DNA from: Planococcus sp. PAMC 21323
Lineage (GTDB): Bacteria; Bacillota; Bacilli; Bacillales_A; Planococcaceae
NCBI RefSeq assembly: GCF_000785555.1
Contig: NZ_CP009129.1
Coordinates: 1,302,001-1,366,000, forward strand
Direction of reading: 5' to 3'
DNA: 64,000 nt
Shown here piece after piece: positions 37,305 through 47,437 of this stretch. The notes beneath the pieces were generated by a model, which saw only the letters and a program-made list of their open reading frames with translations, was not told the DNA's origin and searched no databases. Made by a program: the position numbers and the translations under genes. The stretch's first letter is position 1. Every line of letters starts with the position of its first letter.

Positions 37305-38600
37305 ATGACAAAATTCAACGAATACCCATTCAAGCCGTTTCTATTAGAAGCGGTAGAAAAACTTGGTTTTACAGAGCCGACACAGATTCAAAAGGAAATG
37401 ATGCCCCATATATTGAAAGGCACAAGTGCAATTGGACAATCCCACACAGGGACTGGAAAAACGCATAGTTTCATTATTCCAATTGTAGAACGTATTGACG
37501 TCAGCAAACAGGAAGTGCAGGCGGTAATTTCAGCACCGACACGTGAACTTGGAACGCAGATCTTCAACGAGTTGCAAAAATTAGTTGTTGGATCGGGCAT
37601 TGAAGTAAAATCGTTTATCGGTGGTACAGACAAGCAACGTTCGATTAACAAATTAAAAACACAACCACATATCGTAGTTGGTACTCCGGGTCGTTTGAGA
37701 GACTTAGTGAAAGAAAACGCGTTATTGGTACACACAGGTAAAATTCTTGTAATTGATGAAGCAGATTTGGCTTTCGATCTTGGTTTTATCGAAGAAATTG
37801 ACCAAGTTGCTGGGAAAATGAAAGACGATCTAGAAATGTATGTCTTTTCAGCGACAATTCCTGAAAAGTTAAAACCTTTCTTGAAAAAATACATGGAATC
37901 ACCAGTTCATGTGAAAATTGGCGATAAACGTCCAACTGCAGATGGCTTAGACTTTTATCTTGTGCCAGTTCGTAGCAAGAAAAAAATGGAGCGCTTGCAG
38001 GATGTGATGAAAGTAATCAATCCGTATTTAGCCATCATTTTTGTTAACACACGTACAAATGCAGATTATGTGGCAGACCAATTAGCAAAAGAAGGCATTC
38101 GTGTCGGTCGTGTACACGGCGATTTAGCACCTCGTGAGCGCGTTAAAATGATGCGTCAAATTCGTGACTTGGAATATCAATATATTGTGGCTACAGATCT
38201 CGCTGCTCGTGGTATTGACATTCAAGGCATAAGCCATGTCATCAACTACGAATTGCCAGAAGACCTGGAATTCTTTATTCACCGCGTAGGCCGTACAGCT
38301 CGTGCAGGAATGAAAGGATTAGCGATAACGTTATTCAAGCCAGAAGAAGATGATGCGATTGTTCGTATTGAAAAAATGGGCATTCCATTCCAGCAAAAAG
38401 ATATTGTCAAAGGCGAATTTGTCGACTTGAAAGAACGTCACAGCCGTACAACACGCGTTAAAAAAACGGATGCAGCTGATGCAAAAGCGAAAACAATGGT
38501 TCACAAACCGAAAAAAGTAAGACCGATGTACAAGAAGAAGATGAAGTGGAAAATGGACGAAATCAAAAAAATGGAACGTCGTAAAAATCGTAAAAAATAA
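37305..38600 (+). CDS. cshB: DEAD-box RNA helicase CshB
   Basis: ATP-dependent RNA helicase, linked to cold adaptation and mRNA/ribosome handling. 431 residues. Q motif TEPTQIQKEMM, motif I SHTGTGKT, motif Ia PTRELG, motif II DEAD, motif III SAT, motif IV IIFVNTR, motif VI HRVGRTARAG, then a very basic C-terminal tail (from about 385) for RNA binding. TAAGGAGGG site. Extended -10 TGCTATAAT lies at 37267-37275. It is 12 bp upstream of nfo, the usual pair. Confidence 0.95.
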   Translation: MTKFNEYPFKPFLLEAVEKLGFTEPTQIQKEMMPHILKGTSAIGQSHTGTGKTHSFIIPIVERIDVSKQEVQAVISAPTRELGTQIFNELQKLVVGSGIEVKSFIGGTDKQRSINKLKTQPHIVVGTPGRLRDLVKENALLVHTGKILVIDEADLAFDLGFIEEIDQVAGKMKDDLEMYVFSATIPEKLKPFLKKYMESPVHVKIGDKRPTADGLDFYLVPVRSKKKMERLQDVMKVINPYLAIIFVNTRTNADYVADQLAKEGIRVGRVHGDLAPRERVKMMRQIRDLEYQYIVATDLAARGIDIQGISHVINYELPEDLEFFIHRVGRTARAGMKGLAITLFKPEEDDAIVRIEKMGIPFQQKDIVKGEFVDLKERHSRTTRVKKTDAADAKAKTMVHKPKKVRPMYKKKMKWKMDEIKKMERRKNRKK

Positions 38601-38612
38601 GGAGATAGGTCA

Positions 38613-39506
38613 ATGTTATTAGGATCTCACGTATCAATGAGCGGCAAAAAGATGCTGCTTGCAGCAAGCGAAGAAGCCGCTTCTTACGGAGCGTCGACTT
38701 TCATGATCTACACTGGCGCACCTCAAAACACGCGTCGCAAACCAATTGAAGACTTAAATATCGATGCTGGGCTTGCTCACATGGCAGCCAATAATCTAAC
38801 AAATATTGTGGTCCATGCACCGTATATTATCAATTTAGGAAATACGCAAAAACCGGAAACCTTTCAACACGGTGTTGAATTTCTACAAAAAGAAATTGAA
38901 CGTACTGCTGCACTCGGAGCAAAACAAATTGTCTTGCATCCTGGTGCTCATGTAGGAGCCGGAGCAGATGCGGGAATTGCTAAAATTATCGAAGGCTTGA
39001 ATGAGGTATTGACGCAAGATTATCCGGTTAATATTGCACTTGAGACGATGGCTGGAAAAGGTACAGAATGTGGACGCAGTTTTGAGGAAATTGCCGCAAT
39101 TATTAACGGTGTAACTCATAATGAGCGTTTGTCTGTATGCTTTGACACGTGCCACACACATGATGCTGGATACAACATCAAGGAAGATTTTAACGGGGTA
39201 CTTGAACAGTTTGATCGTATTGTTGGGATTGATCGTCTACAAGTATTGCACATCAATGACAGTAAAAATGTTCGCGGAGCGGCTAAAGACCGGCACGAAA
39301 ACATTGGCTTTGGTGAAATTGGCTTTGATGCATTAAACGGCATTGTCCATCATCCTGATTTAATGCATGTACCAAAAATTCTAGAAACGCCTTATGTAGG
39401 TGCAGATGCTAAAAATAAAAAACCGCCATATGCATTCGAAATTGAAATGTTCAAAGCGGGTGTCTTTTCACCAGGAGTTATCGAAGAATTAAAAGCTTCT
39501 TTATAA
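38613..39506 (+). CDS. nfo: Endonuclease IV (AP endonuclease)
   Basis: Zinc-dependent AP endonuclease of base excision repair. 297 residues, full length. Signatures: [13 protein letters not shown] at the start, [31 protein letters not shown] and HINDSKN, ending with ILETP. ATG start 12 bp after cshB with AAGGAG. Confidence 0.96.
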   Translation: MLLGSHVSMSGKKMLLAASEEAASYGASTFMIYTGAPQNTRRKPIEDLNIDAGLAHMAANNLTNIVVHAPYIINLGNTQKPETFQHGVEFLQKEIERTAALGAKQIVLHPGAHVGAGADAGIAKIIEGLNEVLTQDYPVNIALETMAGKGTECGRSFEEIAAIINGVTHNERLSVCFDTCHTHDAGYNIKEDFNGVLEQFDRIVGIDRLQVLHINDSKNVRGAAKDRHENIGFGEIGFDALNGIVHHPDLMHVPKILETPYVGADAKNKKPPYAFEIEMFKAGVFSPGVIEELKASL

Positions 39507-39520
39507 TTGAAAATAGTTCA

Positions 39521-39564
39521 TGCTGAAGACAGTCTCTTATATGAGAATTGTCTTCAGCTTTTTT
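39521..39564 (+). terminator. Terminator after nfo
   Basis: gctgaagaca / tgtcttcagc around 17 nt, followed by a T run. Confidence 0.85.
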
Positions 39565-39624
39565 AGTTTTATAACATCATAGAAATGAGAAAAAACTGAT
39601 TACAAGTGATTCAAGCAAAATCTA

Positions 39625-39684
39625 TTTACATTAACACAAAACTCTACTATACTTTTCTAGTGTAAATCGTAATCATTATTAATT
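39625..39684 (+). promoter_or_regulatory. zurA promoter with Zur box
   Basis: TTTACA (39625-39630), 17 bp, TATACT (39648-39653). Downstream, aaatcgtaatcattattaatt (39664-39684 in two halves around C39674) matches the Bacillales Zur consensus AAATCGTAATnATTACGATTT, with the right half less perfect. Zinc-loaded Zur bound here would block transcription, making an autoregulated zinc uptake operon. Confidence 0.8.
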
Positions 39685-39701
39685 AGAAAAGAGGCGAAAC
39701 A

Positions 39702-40469
39702 ATGGTTGCGCCATTAATCGACATTCAAGATATCAGTTTTGAATATGAAGAAACTAAAGCGTTAGATCATATTTCCATGAAAGTGGAAGAAGGCGATTTT
39801 TTAGCAATATTAGGTCCGAATGGATCAGGAAAATCGACATTATTAAAAATCATGCTAGGGCTTATCAAGCCAAGCAAAGGGAAAATTGAACTTTTTGGAA
39901 TCGACTCAAAAAGTTTCAAAAATCGTGAATGGATTGGTTATGTTTCTCAAAAATCCAATTCGTTTAATTCTGGATTTCCTGCAACCGTTAAAGAAGTAGT
40001 AGCAGGGGGTTTAGTAAAGAAAACAGGCTTGTTTCACCGACTGCCAAAAACAATGTACCATCAAGTGGTTGAAGCATTAGAAGCGGTCAGTATGGAAGCA
40101 TTTATCGATCGAAGCATTAGCGAACTCTCTGGTGGTCAGCAGCAACGTATATTTATCGCTCGAGCATTAATTGCAAAACCCAAAGTTTTAATATTGGATG
40201 AGCCAACGGTTGGGATTGATCACGAAAATGTTCAAGCGTTTTATGATATGTTAGCTAAGCTTAATAAGGAAAAAAATATCACGATGGTGTTAGTTACACA
40301 TGATGTGGATACAGTAACAGATCGTATTAGTCATGTGGCGTGTTTAAACCAAACCATTCATTTCCATGGCTATAAAGAACAGCTTCACACCATGAGCGAC
40401 GAGAAACGAGAAGCATGGTATGGCCATTCTGTCCGGAAAATTCATCATATCGGGGGAAGCCACACATGA
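39702..40469 (+). CDS. zurA: Zinc ABC transporter, ATP-binding protein
   Basis: ATPase of a zinc (or manganese) importer. 255 residues. Walker A LGPNGSGKSTLLK, signature ELSGGQQQR, Walker B VLILDEPTVGID, and the switch His in VTHDVD. Starts the zurA-zurM-zur operon with a Zur box upstream; stop overlaps the next start (ATGA). No substrate-binding lipoprotein gene is in the operon, so it must be elsewhere. The nfo-adjacent arrangement is like zurAM-zurR of Listeria. Confidence 0.9.
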   Translation: MVAPLIDIQDISFEYEETKALDHISMKVEEGDFLAILGPNGSGKSTLLKIMLGLIKPSKGKIELFGIDSKSFKNREWIGYVSQKSNSFNSGFPATVKEVVAGGLVKKTGLFHRLPKTMYHQVVEALEAVSMEAFIDRSISELSGGQQQRIFIARALIAKPKVLILDEPTVGIDHENVQAFYDMLAKLNKEKNITMVLVTHDVDTVTDRISHVACLNQTIHFHGYKEQLHTMSDEKREAWYGHSVRKIHHIGGSHT

Positions 40470-41320
40470 TTGAAGCAATTTTTTCTTATGAATTTTTACA
40501 AAATGCCTTTGCGGCAGGGTTAATCATTGGAGTTATTGCGCCGTTACTTGGCGTGTTTATTGTAGTAAGAAGACTGTCATTAATCGCTGATGCGTTAAGT
40601 CATGTTACGTTAGCGGGAATTGCAGGAAGTTTGTACTTGAGTCAAAGTGTTGCTTCCTTAGCTCTATTAAATCCACTATTTCTCGGGATTGCTGCATCAG
40701 TAGGTGGCTCTATGTTAATTGAACGTTTAAGAAGCTTGTATAAGCATTACCAAGAATTGGCGATTCCCATTATATTATCAGCAGGGATTGGGTTTGGTGC
40801 TATTTTTATTTCTTTAGCTGAAGGTTTTTCGAGTGATTTATTTGGTTATTTATTTGGCTCAGTTTCAGCGGTAAGCAGAGAAGACTTGTATATTGTGATG
40901 GCTGTGGCAATAGTCGTCCTTGCTTTTGTTTTTATATTTTTTAAAGAACTGTTCGTTTTATCTTTTGACGACGAATATGCTCGAGCTTCTGGCTTGCCAG
41001 CTAAATGGATTCATTTTATGTTTATGATTGTGACAGCGCTCGTAATTGCAGGCTCTATGCGCATTGTGGGTATATTGTTAGTATCGTCACTTATGACCAT
41101 ACCGGTTGCGACAGCAATGCGTGTTACAAAAAGTTTTAAACAAACAATCGTTTTATCAATTGTTTTTGGAGAAATTTCTGTTATTACTGGGCTAGTCTCT
41201 GCATTTTACCTAGACTTGGCTCCTGGTGGAACAATAGTTGTAACATCGATATTCCTCTTATTGCTTGTCCTTGCGTATAAGAAAATAATGGTTTCGCGTA
41301 AAAAAGGAGCGATTGCATGA
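40466..41320 (+). CDS. zurM: Zinc ABC transporter, permease
   Basis: Integral membrane ABC-3 family permease. 284 residues from the ATG at 40466, which overlaps the zurA stop and follows GGGGGAA. About eight membrane helices, with the family motif [15 protein letters not shown] near residue 47. The stop overlaps the start of zur (ATGA), so all three genes are translationally coupled. Confidence 0.92.
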   Translation: MIEAIFSYEFLQNAFAAGLIIGVIAPLLGVFIVVRRLSLIADALSHVTLAGIAGSLYLSQSVASLALLNPLFLGIAASVGGSMLIERLRSLYKHYQELAIPIILSAGIGFGAIFISLAEGFSSDLFGYLFGSVSAVSREDLYIVMAVAIVVLAFVFIFFKELFVLSFDDEYARASGLPAKWIHFMFMIVTALVIAGSMRIVGILLVSSLMTIPVATAMRVTKSFKQTIVLSIVFGEISVITGLVSAFYLDLAPGGTIVVTSIFLLLLVLAYKKIMVSRKKGAIA

Positions 41321-41727
41321 ATTTAGCAAATGCGTGGAAAATTCTAAAAGAAAAAGGTTTCAAGGAAACATCCAAACGTAATCAAATTTTAGAGTTGTTT
41401 GCGAACGATGAACGCTATTTGACGGCGAGAGATTTATTGGATGTTATGCAAAAAGATTATCCGAGCATGAGCTACGATACGGTGTACCGAAACTTAGCGA
41501 CGTTTGTATCTCTTGATATATTAGAAGAAACGGAGTTATCGGGTGAACGTCATTTTCGAATGCAATGTGAGAGCGATCATCACCATCATCATTTTATTTG
41601 CATGGATTGTGGCAAAATAAAAGAAATTCCGCTTTGTCCAATGGATATGTTGGGTGCAGCACTACCGTCATACGAAATTGCTAATCACAAATTTGAAATA
41701 TACGGGAAATGTCCCGAATGCAAATAA
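41317..41727 (+). CDS. zur: Zinc uptake regulator Zur (Fur family)
   Basis: Zinc-sensing repressor. 136 residues. N-terminal winged helix (about 1-80), His-rich metal-binding [14 protein letters not shown] and a structural zinc site formed by CMDC and the C-terminal CPEC. Zur rather than Fur or PerR is inferred from the operon with a zinc transporter and the Zur-type box. Third gene of the operon. Confidence 0.92.
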   Translation: MNLANAWKILKEKGFKETSKRNQILELFANDERYLTARDLLDVMQKDYPSMSYDTVYRNLATFVSLDILEETELSGERHFRMQCESDHHHHHFICMDCGKIKEIPLCPMDMLGAALPSYEIANHKFEIYGKCPECK

Positions 41728-41763
41728 AAGCGAGAGTGGGGAAATCCACTCTCGCTTTTTTCA
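41727..41763 (+). terminator. Terminator after zur
   Basis: aaagcgagagtgg / ccactctcgcttt with a short loop and T run; A and T runs on both sides also suit the convergent gene. Confidence 0.9.
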
Positions 41764-42354
41764 TTATTTACGGCTTAATGTTTCGTGCAAACTAAATTCG
41801 TTTTTAACCCATTTTTCTGCTTCGAGCCAGTCATAAACACGTACGACATTCGAAGGAATGGCCTCGCGGTTATAAGGTGTATCAAATAGAATGACTGGAA
41901 TATCTAGCTCTTCAGAAATCTCTACAGCATTGTCATGTTTGTCTTCAAAAAATAAATCGACGTTGTGACGTTTAGCTGTTTCAATTTTTTTGTGAGAACC
42001 GATCAATTCAATATGATCATACGCGATAGCGTGTTCTTCAAACCAATTTAGCGTGATATCACGAACATTATCGCCTCGAGCAGATATATAGTACAGTTCG
42101 TATTGATCTTTCCAATTGTTCAATATTTGTTTTGCATGATCAGAAACAGGAGAAGCCGCATATATGCGCGGCTCGGAATCCCGGAACCAAGAATAAAATT
42201 CACCTTGCGTCAAATGAGGAAGAGCTGCAGTTAAATCGTATTCTTTAATGTCATCCAATGTTAATTCACTATTAAATTGTTCATTAATATGAGGAATCAG
42301 TGACGTTGGAGAAGTCACTGTCCCATCGATATCTATTCCGAAACGATACTTCAT
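41764..42354 (-). CDS. HAD-type putative 5'(3')-nucleotidase (YqfW family)
   Basis: Probable phosphatase of the haloacid dehalogenase superfamily, NT5C group. 196 residues. Motif I FGIDIDGTVT (nucleophile Asp and acid/base Asp), motif II YYISARG, and motif III/IV KKIETAKRHNVDLFFEDKHDNA. Minus strand, 12 bp after ispG and probably cotranscribed; yqfW lies beside zur in B. subtilis too. Substrate not established. Confidence 0.85.
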   Translation of the reverse strand: MKYRFGIDIDGTVTSPTSLIPHINEQFNSELTLDDIKEYDLTAALPHLTQGEFYSWFRDSEPRIYAASPVSDHAKQILNNWKDQYELYYISARGDNVRDITLNWFEEHAIAYDHIELIGSHKKIETAKRHNVDLFFEDKHDNAVEISEELDIPVILFDTPYNREAIPSNVVRVYDWLEAEKWVKNEFSLHETLSRK

Positions 42355-42366
42355 CTTTTCACAACC

Positions 42367-43494
42367 TTAAACTTGTTGTTGTTCTAATTCTTTTTGCGCT
42401 TTTTCAGCTGCTTGTTTTTCAAAATAAGCTTCAGCTAACTTATCGATTTCGATTTTCAGTTCATCGACCATAGTAGCTTCAGGTACTTTACGGACCGTTT
42501 TACCGTGCATAAATAGCAATCCTTCTCCGCGAGCGCCAGCAATCCCGATATCTGCTTCACGAGCTTCACCAGGTCCGTTAACTGCGCAACCTAAAACTGC
42601 TACTTTTAACGGTGCTTTAATATGCGAGATATATTCTTCTACTTCGTTTGCAATGGAAATCAAGTCAATTTCAATGCGTCCGCATGTAGGGCATGAAATA
42701 AGTGTCGCTGCGTTTGAAGAAAGACCAAAAATTTTCAACATTTCACGCGCCACTTTAACTTCTTCTACTGGATCGGCACTAAGCGATACGCGAAGTGTGT
42801 TCCCGATACCTTTGGCAAATAATGCACCAAGACCTGCAGCACTTTTCACTGTTCCTGAGAACAATGTACCTGATTCTGTGATTCCTAAGTGCAACGGATA
42901 GTCAAACGCTTTTGAAGCGAGTTCATATGCTTCTACAGCTAAGCTGACATCCGACGCTTTTAGAGAAACAATAATGTCATGGAAATCCAAGTCTTCTAGT
43001 ATTTTAATGTGGTGAAGAGCACTTTCGACCATACCTTCAGCTGTTGGATAGCCATATTTTTCTAGAATTTTGCGTTCTAGTGATCCTGCGTTCACACCAA
43101 TACGAATTGGAATGCCTTTTGCTTTAGCTGCATTTACAACCGCTTCAACTTTTTCGCGTCGACCGATATTACCTGGGTTGATCCGAATTTTATCGGCGCC
43201 TTGTTCGATTGCAATTAAAGCTAATTTATAATCAAAGTGAATATCTACTACTAAAGGAATGTTGATGCGTTCTTTAATTGCACCAATGGCATATGCTGCA
43301 CGTTCATCAGGACATGCTACACGAACAATTTGGCATCCGGCTTCTTCTAAACGTAAAATTTCAGCAACCGTTGCTTCTACATCGTGGGTTTTTGTCGTAG
43401 CCATACTTTGTATAAATAATTCATTACTGCCGCCAATCGTTAAATCTCCGACTTTTACGGGGCGCGTTTTTGAACGGTGTGTCATCTCGCTCAT
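42367..43494 (-). CDS. ispG: 4-hydroxy-3-methylbut-2-en-1-yl diphosphate synthase (IspG)
   Basis: MEP pathway step before IspH; converts MEcPP to HMBPP with an iron-sulfur cluster. 375 residues, the two-domain bacterial form. TIM barrel N-terminal half ([27 protein letters not shown]) and C-terminal cluster domain with SCPTCGR and [11 protein letters not shown] cysteines. ATG start with GGAGAG. Both terminal MEP genes, ispG and ispH, lie in this window 5 kb apart. Confidence 0.97.
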   Translation of the reverse strand: MSEMTHRSKTRPVKVGDLTIGGSNELFIQSMATTKTHDVEATVAEILRLEEAGCQIVRVACPDERAAYAIGAIKERINIPLVVDIHFDYKLALIAIEQGADKIRINPGNIGRREKVEAVVNAAKAKGIPIRIGVNAGSLERKILEKYGYPTAEGMVESALHHIKILEDLDFHDIIVSLKASDVSLAVEAYELASKAFDYPLHLGITESGTLFSGTVKSAAGLGALFAKGIGNTLRVSLSADPVEEVKVAREMLKIFGLSSNAATLISCPTCGRIEIDLISIANEVEEYISHIKAPLKVAVLGCAVNGPGEAREADIGIAGARGEGLLFMHGKTVRKVPEATMVDELKIEIDKLAEAYFEKQAAEKAQKELEQQQV

Positions 43495-43682
43495 GAAAAA
43501 ATCTCTCCTTTTTAGTGGTGGCCTGTTTTACCGGCTCACATATCTTTGTCCTACATACTAGCAATACATCAAATTATGCAGGCTCTCTTCTATTACCTAT
43601 AGCCATTTTAGCAGTGTCGCGCTCTAAAAGACAAGAAAGACGGTTAATTAGCGATAGCTTTTATTACGAATAACGTAGAAAC

Positions 43683-44201
43683 TTAAACCTTTTTAGTAGC
43701 TGGTTTTTTAGGGTAGTAACCAATTGCTAAGTATAGATAGAGGATAGTAAGCAAACTAGTAGCTAAGGTAACACTAAAACCAAAGTCAAAAAAGCTTAAT
43801 ACGAATGCAATAAATGTCGGAAATGTGACACTAAGTGCAGTTGTTCTCCAGACGTGACGGTATTCACCACGCCGTTTTCTTCCATTCAATATTACTAAAG
43901 CAATAAAGGCAAAAAAGCTAATTTTAACAAAATGATAAATTGTAGTAGAAACAAACAAGAAGATAAAAGCAAATGGATATAATAGCCACTCTATTTCTTC
44001 TACAAATTCAACAAGTCCGTCTATGCCACTAGATGAATTGCCTAACCCTGTAATCCATTCTATAAAGGAAACAACTGTCAACAGCGTGATAAACACAAAA
44101 ATAAATTGCATTATTTTTCCGATGGTCATAATTCTGACGGCTGCTTGTTTTTTAGGTTCTATCAAACTCGCTTTAAATAATTGGTATATATTCAAATTCA
44201 T
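43683..44201 (-). CDS. DUF1189-like membrane protein
   Basis: 172 residues. The start MNLNIYQLFKASLIEPKKQA and the four or five membrane segments (about 28-48, 68-100, 120-138, 142-162) resemble DUF1189 proteins of Bacillales. Function unknown. Minus strand, divergent from the Na/Pi transporter gene and separate from ispG. Confidence 0.65.
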   Translation of the reverse strand: MNLNIYQLFKASLIEPKKQAAVRIMTIGKIMQFIFVFITLLTVVSFIEWITGLGNSSSGIDGLVEFVEEIEWLLYPFAFIFLFVSTTIYHFVKISFFAFIALVILNGRKRRGEYRHVWRTTALSVTFPTFIAFVLSFFDFGFSVTLATSLLTILYLYLAIGYYPKKPATKKV

Positions 44202-44363
44202 CTTCCTTTCATCAATATCAATAATCGTACCACGTAGATTGTAAAAAAATATCCGGTTTTGTTACGGGAATGTAAATTTTGAAGAAAGGTGTTTACAAAT
44301 TATTAGTAAACTACGCATAATAGGTTAGGTGTGAATATGAAGTTTAGGAGTTGAATAGGTATC

Positions 44364-45995
44364 GTGGAAATGAACTGGCAAGAAATCCTCTTTTCCTTCT
44401 TTGGTGGATTAGGGATTTTCCTATTTTCAATTAAGTTTATGGGTGATGCTTTACAAAAAGCAGCAGGTGATAAACTGCGTGACATCTTGGATCGTTTTAC
44501 AACTAATCCATTCATGGGTGTTTTAGTAGGTATTATTGTAACCATCTTAATTCAATCAAGTTCAGGTACTACAGTAATTGTGGTTGGATTAGTTAGTGCT
44601 GGGTTTATGACCTTGAGACAGGCAATTGGTGTTATAATGGGTGCCAACATTGGTACGACTGTAACAGCCTTTATCATCGGACTAGACGTAGGAGCATACT
44701 CCTTACCAATTATGGCAGTCGGAGCCGCTATGATTTTCTTCATTAAGAAAAACAAAATCCAAAACATCGGACAAGTTATCTTCGGTTTTGGTGGTCTTTT
44801 CTACGGTATGGAATTAATGGGTGGCGGGATGAAACCGTTGCGCGAATTACCAGCCTTTATCGATATGACGATTAATCTGAGTGAATTCCCAATTTTAGGA
44901 GTATTCGTAGGAACAGTCTTTACATTAATTGTTCAGAGCTCAAGTGGTACTGTAGCAATTCTTCAGGGACTTTACGCTGAAAACATCCTGACGCTTGGCG
45001 CATCACTGCCAGTTCTATTCGGTGACAATATCGGGACGACCATCACAGCTGTACTTGCAGCACTTGGGACTTCGATTGCAGCACGCCGTGCAGCAGCAGT
45101 ACATGTACTGTTTAATATTGTTGGGTCGGTTATCTTCTTAATCTTATTAATTCCTTTTACAGCGTATGTAGAATGGATTTCAGGGGTCTTGGCATTAGAG
45201 CCGAAAATGCAAATTGCATTTGCTCATGGTTCATTTAACGTAGCAAACACGATCATTCAATTCCCATTAATAGGTGCTTGGGCATATCTTGTAACAAAAG
45301 TTATTCCAGGTGAAGAAGTATTAGTTGAATTTAAACCAAAACATTTAGATATCCACTTTATCGAACAATCTCCTTCTATTGCACTTGGTCAAGCAAAAGA
45401 AGAAATTTTGCGCATGGGTCAATATTCAGTGCAAGGATTAGAAGAAACATATAAGTATTTAATGTCTAAGAGTAAGAAAAATGCAGAAATGGGTTATCAG
45501 TTAGAAGATGCAATCAACAATCTTGATAGCAAAATCACAGATTACCTCGTACTCATTTCAGCGGAATCGATATCAGCAGCTGATTCCACACGTCACACAA
45601 TGTTAATGGAAACGGTTCGTGACATTGAACGAATTGGTGATCATTTTGAAAACATCATTGAGCTAGTTGACTATCAGGAAAACAATAAAGTGAAAATCAC
45701 GGATAGTGCAATGGAAGATTTAACAGAAATGTTTACATTGACGATTGCAACAGTTCAAAAAGCATTAAACGCTTTGGATACAACTAGCCATGAACTTGCT
45801 CGTGAAGTAGCTGAACAAGAAGACTTAATCGACAAAATGGAACGTAAATTCCGCAAAAAACATATTTTACGCTTGAACGAAGGCGTATGTACTGGACAAG
45901 CAGGAATTGTCTTTGTCGACATCGTAAGTAACTTAGAGCGAATCGGTGACCATGCAGTGAATATTGCAGAAGCAATTTTAGGAAACCGCGCTTAA
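44364..45995 (+). CDS. Na/Pi cotransporter family protein (NptA/YqeW type)
   Basis: Sodium-coupled phosphate transporter with a C-terminal PhoU-like domain. 543 residues. Two inverted Na/Pi repeats with QSSSGTTVIVVG (about residue 57) and VQSSSGTVAIL (about residue 193), eight or so membrane helices to about residue 310, then a cytosolic PhoU-like helical bundle (about 340-540, ERIGDHFENI and ERIGDHAVNIAEA). GTG start; the ATG 6 bases on is an alternative. Own promoter candidate TTTACA/CATAAT upstream. Confidence 0.92.
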   Translation: MEMNWQEILFSFFGGLGIFLFSIKFMGDALQKAAGDKLRDILDRFTTNPFMGVLVGIIVTILIQSSSGTTVIVVGLVSAGFMTLRQAIGVIMGANIGTTVTAFIIGLDVGAYSLPIMAVGAAMIFFIKKNKIQNIGQVIFGFGGLFYGMELMGGGMKPLRELPAFIDMTINLSEFPILGVFVGTVFTLIVQSSSGTVAILQGLYAENILTLGASLPVLFGDNIGTTITAVLAALGTSIAARRAAAVHVLFNIVGSVIFLILLIPFTAYVEWISGVLALEPKMQIAFAHGSFNVANTIIQFPLIGAWAYLVTKVIPGEEVLVEFKPKHLDIHFIEQSPSIALGQAKEEILRMGQYSVQGLEETYKYLMSKSKKNAEMGYQLEDAINNLDSKITDYLVLISAESISAADSTRHTMLMETVRDIERIGDHFENIIELVDYQENNKVKITDSAMEDLTEMFTLTIATVQKALNALDTTSHELAREVAEQEDLIDKMERKFRKKHILRLNEGVCTGQAGIVFVDIVSNLERIGDHAVNIAEAILGNRA

Positions 45996-46003
45996 GTAAA
46001 TAT

Positions 46004-46072
46004 AAAAGCCTCTCTTCTATCACACTTTACATTTATAAAAATGTAGAGCACGATAGTAGAGAGGCTTTTTAT
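46004..46072 (+). terminator. Terminator after the Na/Pi transporter gene
   Basis: aaaagcctctct and tctatc pair with gatag and agagaggctttt around a long loop that has its own small hairpin (acattt / aaatgt); a T run follows. Confidence 0.8.
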
Positions 46073-46086
46073 AGGGAGGAATAGAG

Positions 46087-46566
46087 ATGGAAATCATCGG
46101 TTGGATTTTAATCTTGCTTTGTTTTGCTATTGGATTTATCGGTTTGGTTTATCCAATTATACCGGCTGTCTTGTTTATTTTCGGAGGCTTTATCATGTAC
46201 GGCTTGTTTTTCAGCTTTAGTGATTTGCCATGGTGGTTCTGGGCGATTCAAAGTTTATTTGTTATTTTATTATTTGGGGCAGATGCGATTGCAAATGCTT
46301 ATGGTGTTAAAAAATTCGGAGGATCCAGAGCAGGTCTTTGGGGTAGTACAATTGGTTTGATTGTTGGTCCTTTCGTAATCCCAATTGTGGGCATTTTAAT
46401 TGGACCTTTTATCGGTGCAATCATTGCTGAGATTCTTTTTAATAAATCGACTTTAAAGAAATCATTTCTTTCTGGTGTTGGATCAGTCGTCGGTTTTATC
46501 ACTTCAGTTTTCACCAAAGGGATCATTCAAACCGTTATGGTGATTATTTTCTTCTTTACTATTTAA
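46087..46566 (+). CDS. DUF456 family membrane protein (YqgC-like)
   Basis: 159 residues with a GGGAGG site. Very hydrophobic with Gly-rich helices, for example GLIVGPFVIPIVGILIGP, typical of DUF456. Five or six membrane segments. In B. subtilis yqgC lies before sodA just as here. Function unknown. Confidence 0.82.
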   Translation: MEIIGWILILLCFAIGFIGLVYPIIPAVLFIFGGFIMYGLFFSFSDLPWWFWAIQSLFVILLFGADAIANAYGVKKFGGSRAGLWGSTIGLIVGPFVIPIVGILIGPFIGAIIAEILFNKSTLKKSFLSGVGSVVGFITSVFTKGIIQTVMVIIFFFTI

Positions 46567-46716
46567 CTAGCGAAAGGTTAAGAGAATCGAGCATATTTTC
46601 AAGATAGTCGGTCAAAGGACTGAATAACGTGCTTTGCCGTGCATTTTGTTTGTAACAGCTTAGAAATTTTGATACGCTAAGAAGGTAGACCAATAGACTC
46701 AAGGAGGAATTTAATT

Positions 46717-47325
46717 ATGGCTTATGAATTACCAGAATTACCTTACGCGTATGACGCACTTGAACCACATATTGACAAAGAAACGATGAACATTCATCAC
46801 ACGAAACACCACAACACGTACATCACAAACGTAAATGCGGCTTTAGAAGGTCACGAAGATCTTGCTTCAAAATCAGTTGAAGAGTTAATTGCTGATCTAG
46901 ATGCAGTTCCTGAATCTATTCGCACAGCAGTTCGCAACAACGGCGGCGGACATGCAAACCATTCATTATTTTGGAAACTATTGTCTCCAAACGGTGGTGG
47001 CAACCCAACAGGCGCTTTAGGCGAAGCAATCAACAGCAAGTTTGGAAGCTTTGACGAATTTAAAGAAAAATTCGCAGCTGCTGGAAAAACTCGTTTTGGA
47101 TCAGGATGGGCATGGCTTGTTCTTTCAAATGGCGAATTAGAAGTAGTATCAACACCTAACCAAGACTCTCCATTAATGGAAGGTAAAACTCCGTTACTTG
47201 GACTTGATGTATGGGAGCATGCTTACTACTTGAAATATCAAAATAAACGTCCAGATTATATTAACGCTTTCTGGAACGTAGTTAATTGGGAAGAAGTTTC
47301 AAACCGTTACGAAACAGCAAAATAA
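46717..47325 (+). CDS. sodA: Superoxide dismutase (Mn/Fe type)
   Basis: Converts superoxide to oxygen and hydrogen peroxide. 202 residues. Metal ligands: His in [14 protein letters not shown], His in [12 protein letters not shown], and Asp and His in [19 protein letters not shown] and the SGWAWLV stretch fit the Mn form. AAGGAGG site; terminator follows. Confidence 0.97.
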   Translation: MAYELPELPYAYDALEPHIDKETMNIHHTKHHNTYITNVNAALEGHEDLASKSVEELIADLDAVPESIRTAVRNNGGGHANHSLFWKLLSPNGGGNPTGALGEAINSKFGSFDEFKEKFAAAGKTRFGSGWAWLVLSNGELEVVSTPNQDSPLMEGKTPLLGLDVWEHAYYLKYQNKRPDYINAFWNVVNWEEVSNRYETAK

Positions 47326-47344
47326 GACGTCACAATTGAAACTT

Positions 47345-47384
47345 TACACACACTTTTTCGTCAGAAAAAGTGTGTGTTTTTTTT
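47345..47384 (+). terminator. Terminator after sodA
   Basis: acacacactttttc / gaaaaagtgtgtgt, loop gtca, and eight T. Confidence 0.92.
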
Positions 47385-47437
47385 ATGGGATGATATACTG
47401 ATAACTGGATATTTTTTGTGAAAGGAGCAAATTGCTC

